The notes beneath the pieces were generated by a model that saw only the letters and a program-made list of their open reading frames with translations, did no database searches and was not told the DNA's origin. This document shows, one piece after another, positions 62,253 to 64,000 of a stretch of 64,000 bases of DNA; position 1 is the stretch's first letter; each line of letters starts with the position of its first letter. The stretch covers positions 1 through 64,000 of the forward strand of contig NZ_RCNS01000001.1 in the NCBI RefSeq assembly GCF_009725995.1. Direction: 5' to 3'. Origin of the DNA: Zobellia laminariae (lineage in GTDB: Bacteria > Bacteroidota > Bacteroidia > Flavobacteriales > Flavobacteriaceae). The position numbers and the translations under genes are program-made.

Positions 62253-64000
62253 ATGCAACGCACCAATGTTTTATTGATCTTGGCACTGGTCATAGGTATA
62301 GCATTTCATGGGTCGAGTATATTCTTTACTCTTGAGACTACCTATGATGCCCTGATTCATTTATTTTTTGCCGATCATTACGCCAATAGCTGGTTTGAAC
62401 CTTGGGATTACCGTTGGTATACGGGTTTCACTGTACAAGCCTACCCTCCTTTAGTGCACCAATCTATTGGTATTCTTTCTCATATTGGCGGACTTAAATT
62501 TGGAATGTTCAGCGTGGCTATGATTGGGATTGTCCTATTCATAACAGGTGCTTATAGATTTGGTCTATTAATGACCGGTGATAGAAAAATAGCAGGATAT
62601 ACAGCTTTGCTTGCCGTCTTTTCATCAACCTTTGTAGAGACCTTGCACATTTTTGGGCAATTACCAAGTATAATTGGGCTCTCTGTACTTTTGCACTCCC
62701 TACCCGAAATTTATCTCTGGGTTAAAACCGGAAAAACTAGATATATAGTTACCAGTCTTTCATTGATTGCCGTTACGGTAACCTCACATCATGTAACCCC
62801 TATTTTTGGAATGATTTTCTTTATTTTTCCGCTGCTAGGTATGGCGGTTATGGATTCGGCCAGAGATCAGGTCAATAGTTTTAAAGAGGTCCGTTTTGGC
62901 GTTTTTTTTAAGCAATTTAAAAAGTGTTTCTGGCGGATTGTTATTTTTGGATTTTCCTCGTTATTTCTCATTGTTACCTGTATCCTACCCTATTGGATCA
63001 ATTCAAAGAAAAATCCAATTACCCAAGTGCCCATACCCCATGGTTCCAGAGACAATTTTCTTGAGGTAACCTCATCCGGACTCGTATTTTTTGTTATTCC
63101 CTGGGGAATTCTGACTTTTATTCTCCCATTTTTGTTTTACCGTTTTTATAGTAGGCGATTCATCTTTTTTGGATTGTCATTTTCTATGTTAACCCTTTTG
63201 GGGACAGGAGGTACTACACCATTGCCCCTTATATTACTTGGCGAAACAGCTTTCAACATACTAACATTAGACCGTTTTACCCTTTGGGCAACCATTATGG
63301 CATTACCCCTTTTTGGGGAGTTTGCCTACCGTATGGTAGAAGGCGACCTCAAAGACCTTATTCAAGAAAATTGGGGTCGGGTGTACCATCGTATTCTTGG
63401 GGGTTTAATCATGGGAGGTATTTTATTCATGGTCATTTTCACCATGAGCCTTGGCTATTTTAGACCATCACAGCCCCAGAAAATAAAGATGCAACCCATC
63501 ATTAACTTTCTAAGTTCAGATTCACATGACCACTGGCGTTATTTACCATTAGGGTTTGGAGATCAAATGGCCTGGTTATCAGCACAGACAAATGCCATGA
63601 CGGTAGATGGTAATTACCATTCCGCTCGCCGTTTACCAGAACTTACCACAAGGGCCATTGAGCGTTTAGAAAATTCTAAATTTAGAGGGGTTGAAGGTAT
63701 TGGCTCTCTACAGCAATTCTTGACGGTACCTGAAAAGTATAACCTTAAATATATATTTTCCAACGATAAATTTTATGACCCCATTCTCTATTTCTGCGGA
63801 TGGCAGCGTCTACAACAATTGGAAAATGGAATAATGGTCTGGGAGAAATTAAACGTACCTCCCTTTCCCACAATAATGCCAAAAGAAGATGTTCATGTAG
63901 CCCTTAAAGTTATGTGGGGAATCATCCCTATTCTTACTGTTGTTCTTGCATTTATTATAAATATTCAGTGGATATGGGTGAGAGCACTAAAAGCTAAAAA
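62253..64000 (+). CDS. Polytopic membrane protein, glycosyltransferase-like, truncated by the window edge
   Basis: At least 582 codons without a stop; the end lies beyond the window. It begins MQRTNVLLILALVIG. There are about ten transmembrane helices, with a large soluble region near residues 400-560. Early residues read TYDALIHLFFADHYANSWF and QAYPPLVHQ; this aspartate-histidine loop followed by a PP-containing loop is typical of GT-C/PTPS-related membrane glycosyltransferases and O-antigen ligase-like proteins. It is divergent from the flippase gene and probably belongs to the same surface-polysaccharide function. The helix count and loop motifs are visible; family assignment is inference. 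Confidence 0.7.
   Translation, partial: MQRTNVLLILALVIGIAFHGSSIFFTLETTYDALIHLFFADHYANSWFEPWDYRWYTGFTVQAYPPLVHQSIGILSHIGGLKFGMFSVAMIGIVLFITGAYRFGLLMTGDRKIAGYTALLAVFSSTFVETLHIFGQLPSIIGLSVLLHSLPEIYLWVKTGKTRYIVTSLSLIAVTVTSHHVTPIFGMIFFIFPLLGMAVMDSARDQVNSFKEVRFGVFFKQFKKCFWRIVIFGFSSLFLIVTCILPYWINSKKNPITQVPIPHGSRDNFLEVTSSGLVFFVIPWGILTFILPFLFYRFYSRRFIFFGLSFSMLTLLGTGGTTPLPLILLGETAFNILTLDRFTLWATIMALPLFGEFAYRMVEGDLKDLIQENWGRVYHRILGGLIMGGILFMVIFTMSLGYFRPSQPQKIKMQPIINFLSSDSHDHWRYLPLGFGDQMAWLSAQTNAMTVDGNYHSARRLPELTTRAIERLENSKFRGVEGIGSLQQFLTVPEKYNLKYIFSNDKFYDPILYFCGWQRLQQLENGIMVWEKLNVPPFPTIMPKEDVHVALKVMWGIIPILTVVLAFIINIQWIWVRALKAK

Overview
The window looks like a chromosomal segment of a marine Flavobacteriaceae bacterium (Bacteroidota). 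The DNA is AT-rich. Promoters follow the Bacteroidota pattern (TTTG/TTG, about 19-20 nt, then TAnnTTTG) rather than -35/-10 boxes. Characteristic genes include a SusC-like TonB receptor with a carboxypeptidase-regulatory-like N-terminus, a DUF4374 lipoprotein, a 7TMR-DISM hybrid sensor with an AraC output domain, and an NrdB with an N-terminal ATP-cone. No plasmid, phage or CRISPR backbone is visible.

Layout. 1-5.1 kb: the translation operon thrS-infC-rpmI-rplT (infC starts at a non-canonical ATA), then a YjbQ protein and a HAD phosphatase. 5.1-14.3 kb: an iron/siderophore-type locus. A PchR-like AraC regulator is divergent from a TonB receptor, a DUF4374 lipoprotein, an exported ankyrin protein, a DUF2271 protein and a PepSY-flavodoxin-reductase membrane protein; together they look like uptake plus reductive release. 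14.4-26.9 kb: core genes (asnB-like secreted protein, dnaB, accA, EamA transporter, LptF/G-type permease, tgt, split transketolase, beta-barrel protein, FKBP lipoprotein, S4 protein, PRTase, shikimate kinase). 27 kb: two identical tRNA-Lys(TTT) genes, each with its own terminator. 27.3-31.8 kb: a leftward set of di-haem cytochrome c peroxidase, TPR lipoprotein, SCO1 and RibD/DHFR-like reductase; the peroxidase reading frame begins with a relic of a DHFR-like gene start. 32.0-36.8 kb: a hybrid sensor-regulator between two target genes whose promoters share a conserved 115-bp element, a probable self-contained signalling regulon. 37.0-40.1 kb: nrdB-nrdA.

40.9-48.0 kb: a small hypothetical protein, a UspA protein and an MscS channel, with a leftward three-gene surface-fibre cassette (collagen-like linker, a shared YRNG-type C-terminal domain, about 22 repeats of 17 residues, and an S74 intramolecular chaperone) between the last two. 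The cassette is bracketed by a 109-bp direct repeat that appears to be a duplicated mscS promoter. 48.2-52.5 kb: one large multi-PAS histidine kinase gene built from three roughly 0.8-kb tandem modules, now split by three small indels. 52.9-57.8 kb: a TetR-controlled redox/detoxification cluster (AhpD-like protein, two SDRs, an EthD-like protein, a FrnE-like DsbA protein and a membrane-anchored protein). A shared operator CTAAGC-N4-GCTTAG lies at tetR and at the first cluster gene. 57.9-64 kb: polysaccharide genes (flippase, GT4, a response-regulator/GT2 fusion) and a divergent polytopic membrane protein that runs off the right edge.

The strongest leads for something new are the sensor-regulator with its duplicated 115-bp control element, the receiver-glycosyltransferase fusion, the fibre cassette between duplicated promoters, and the TetR operator pair. 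I did not find a clear-cut new defence or mobile system. All identity counts are hand counts on the given sequence.
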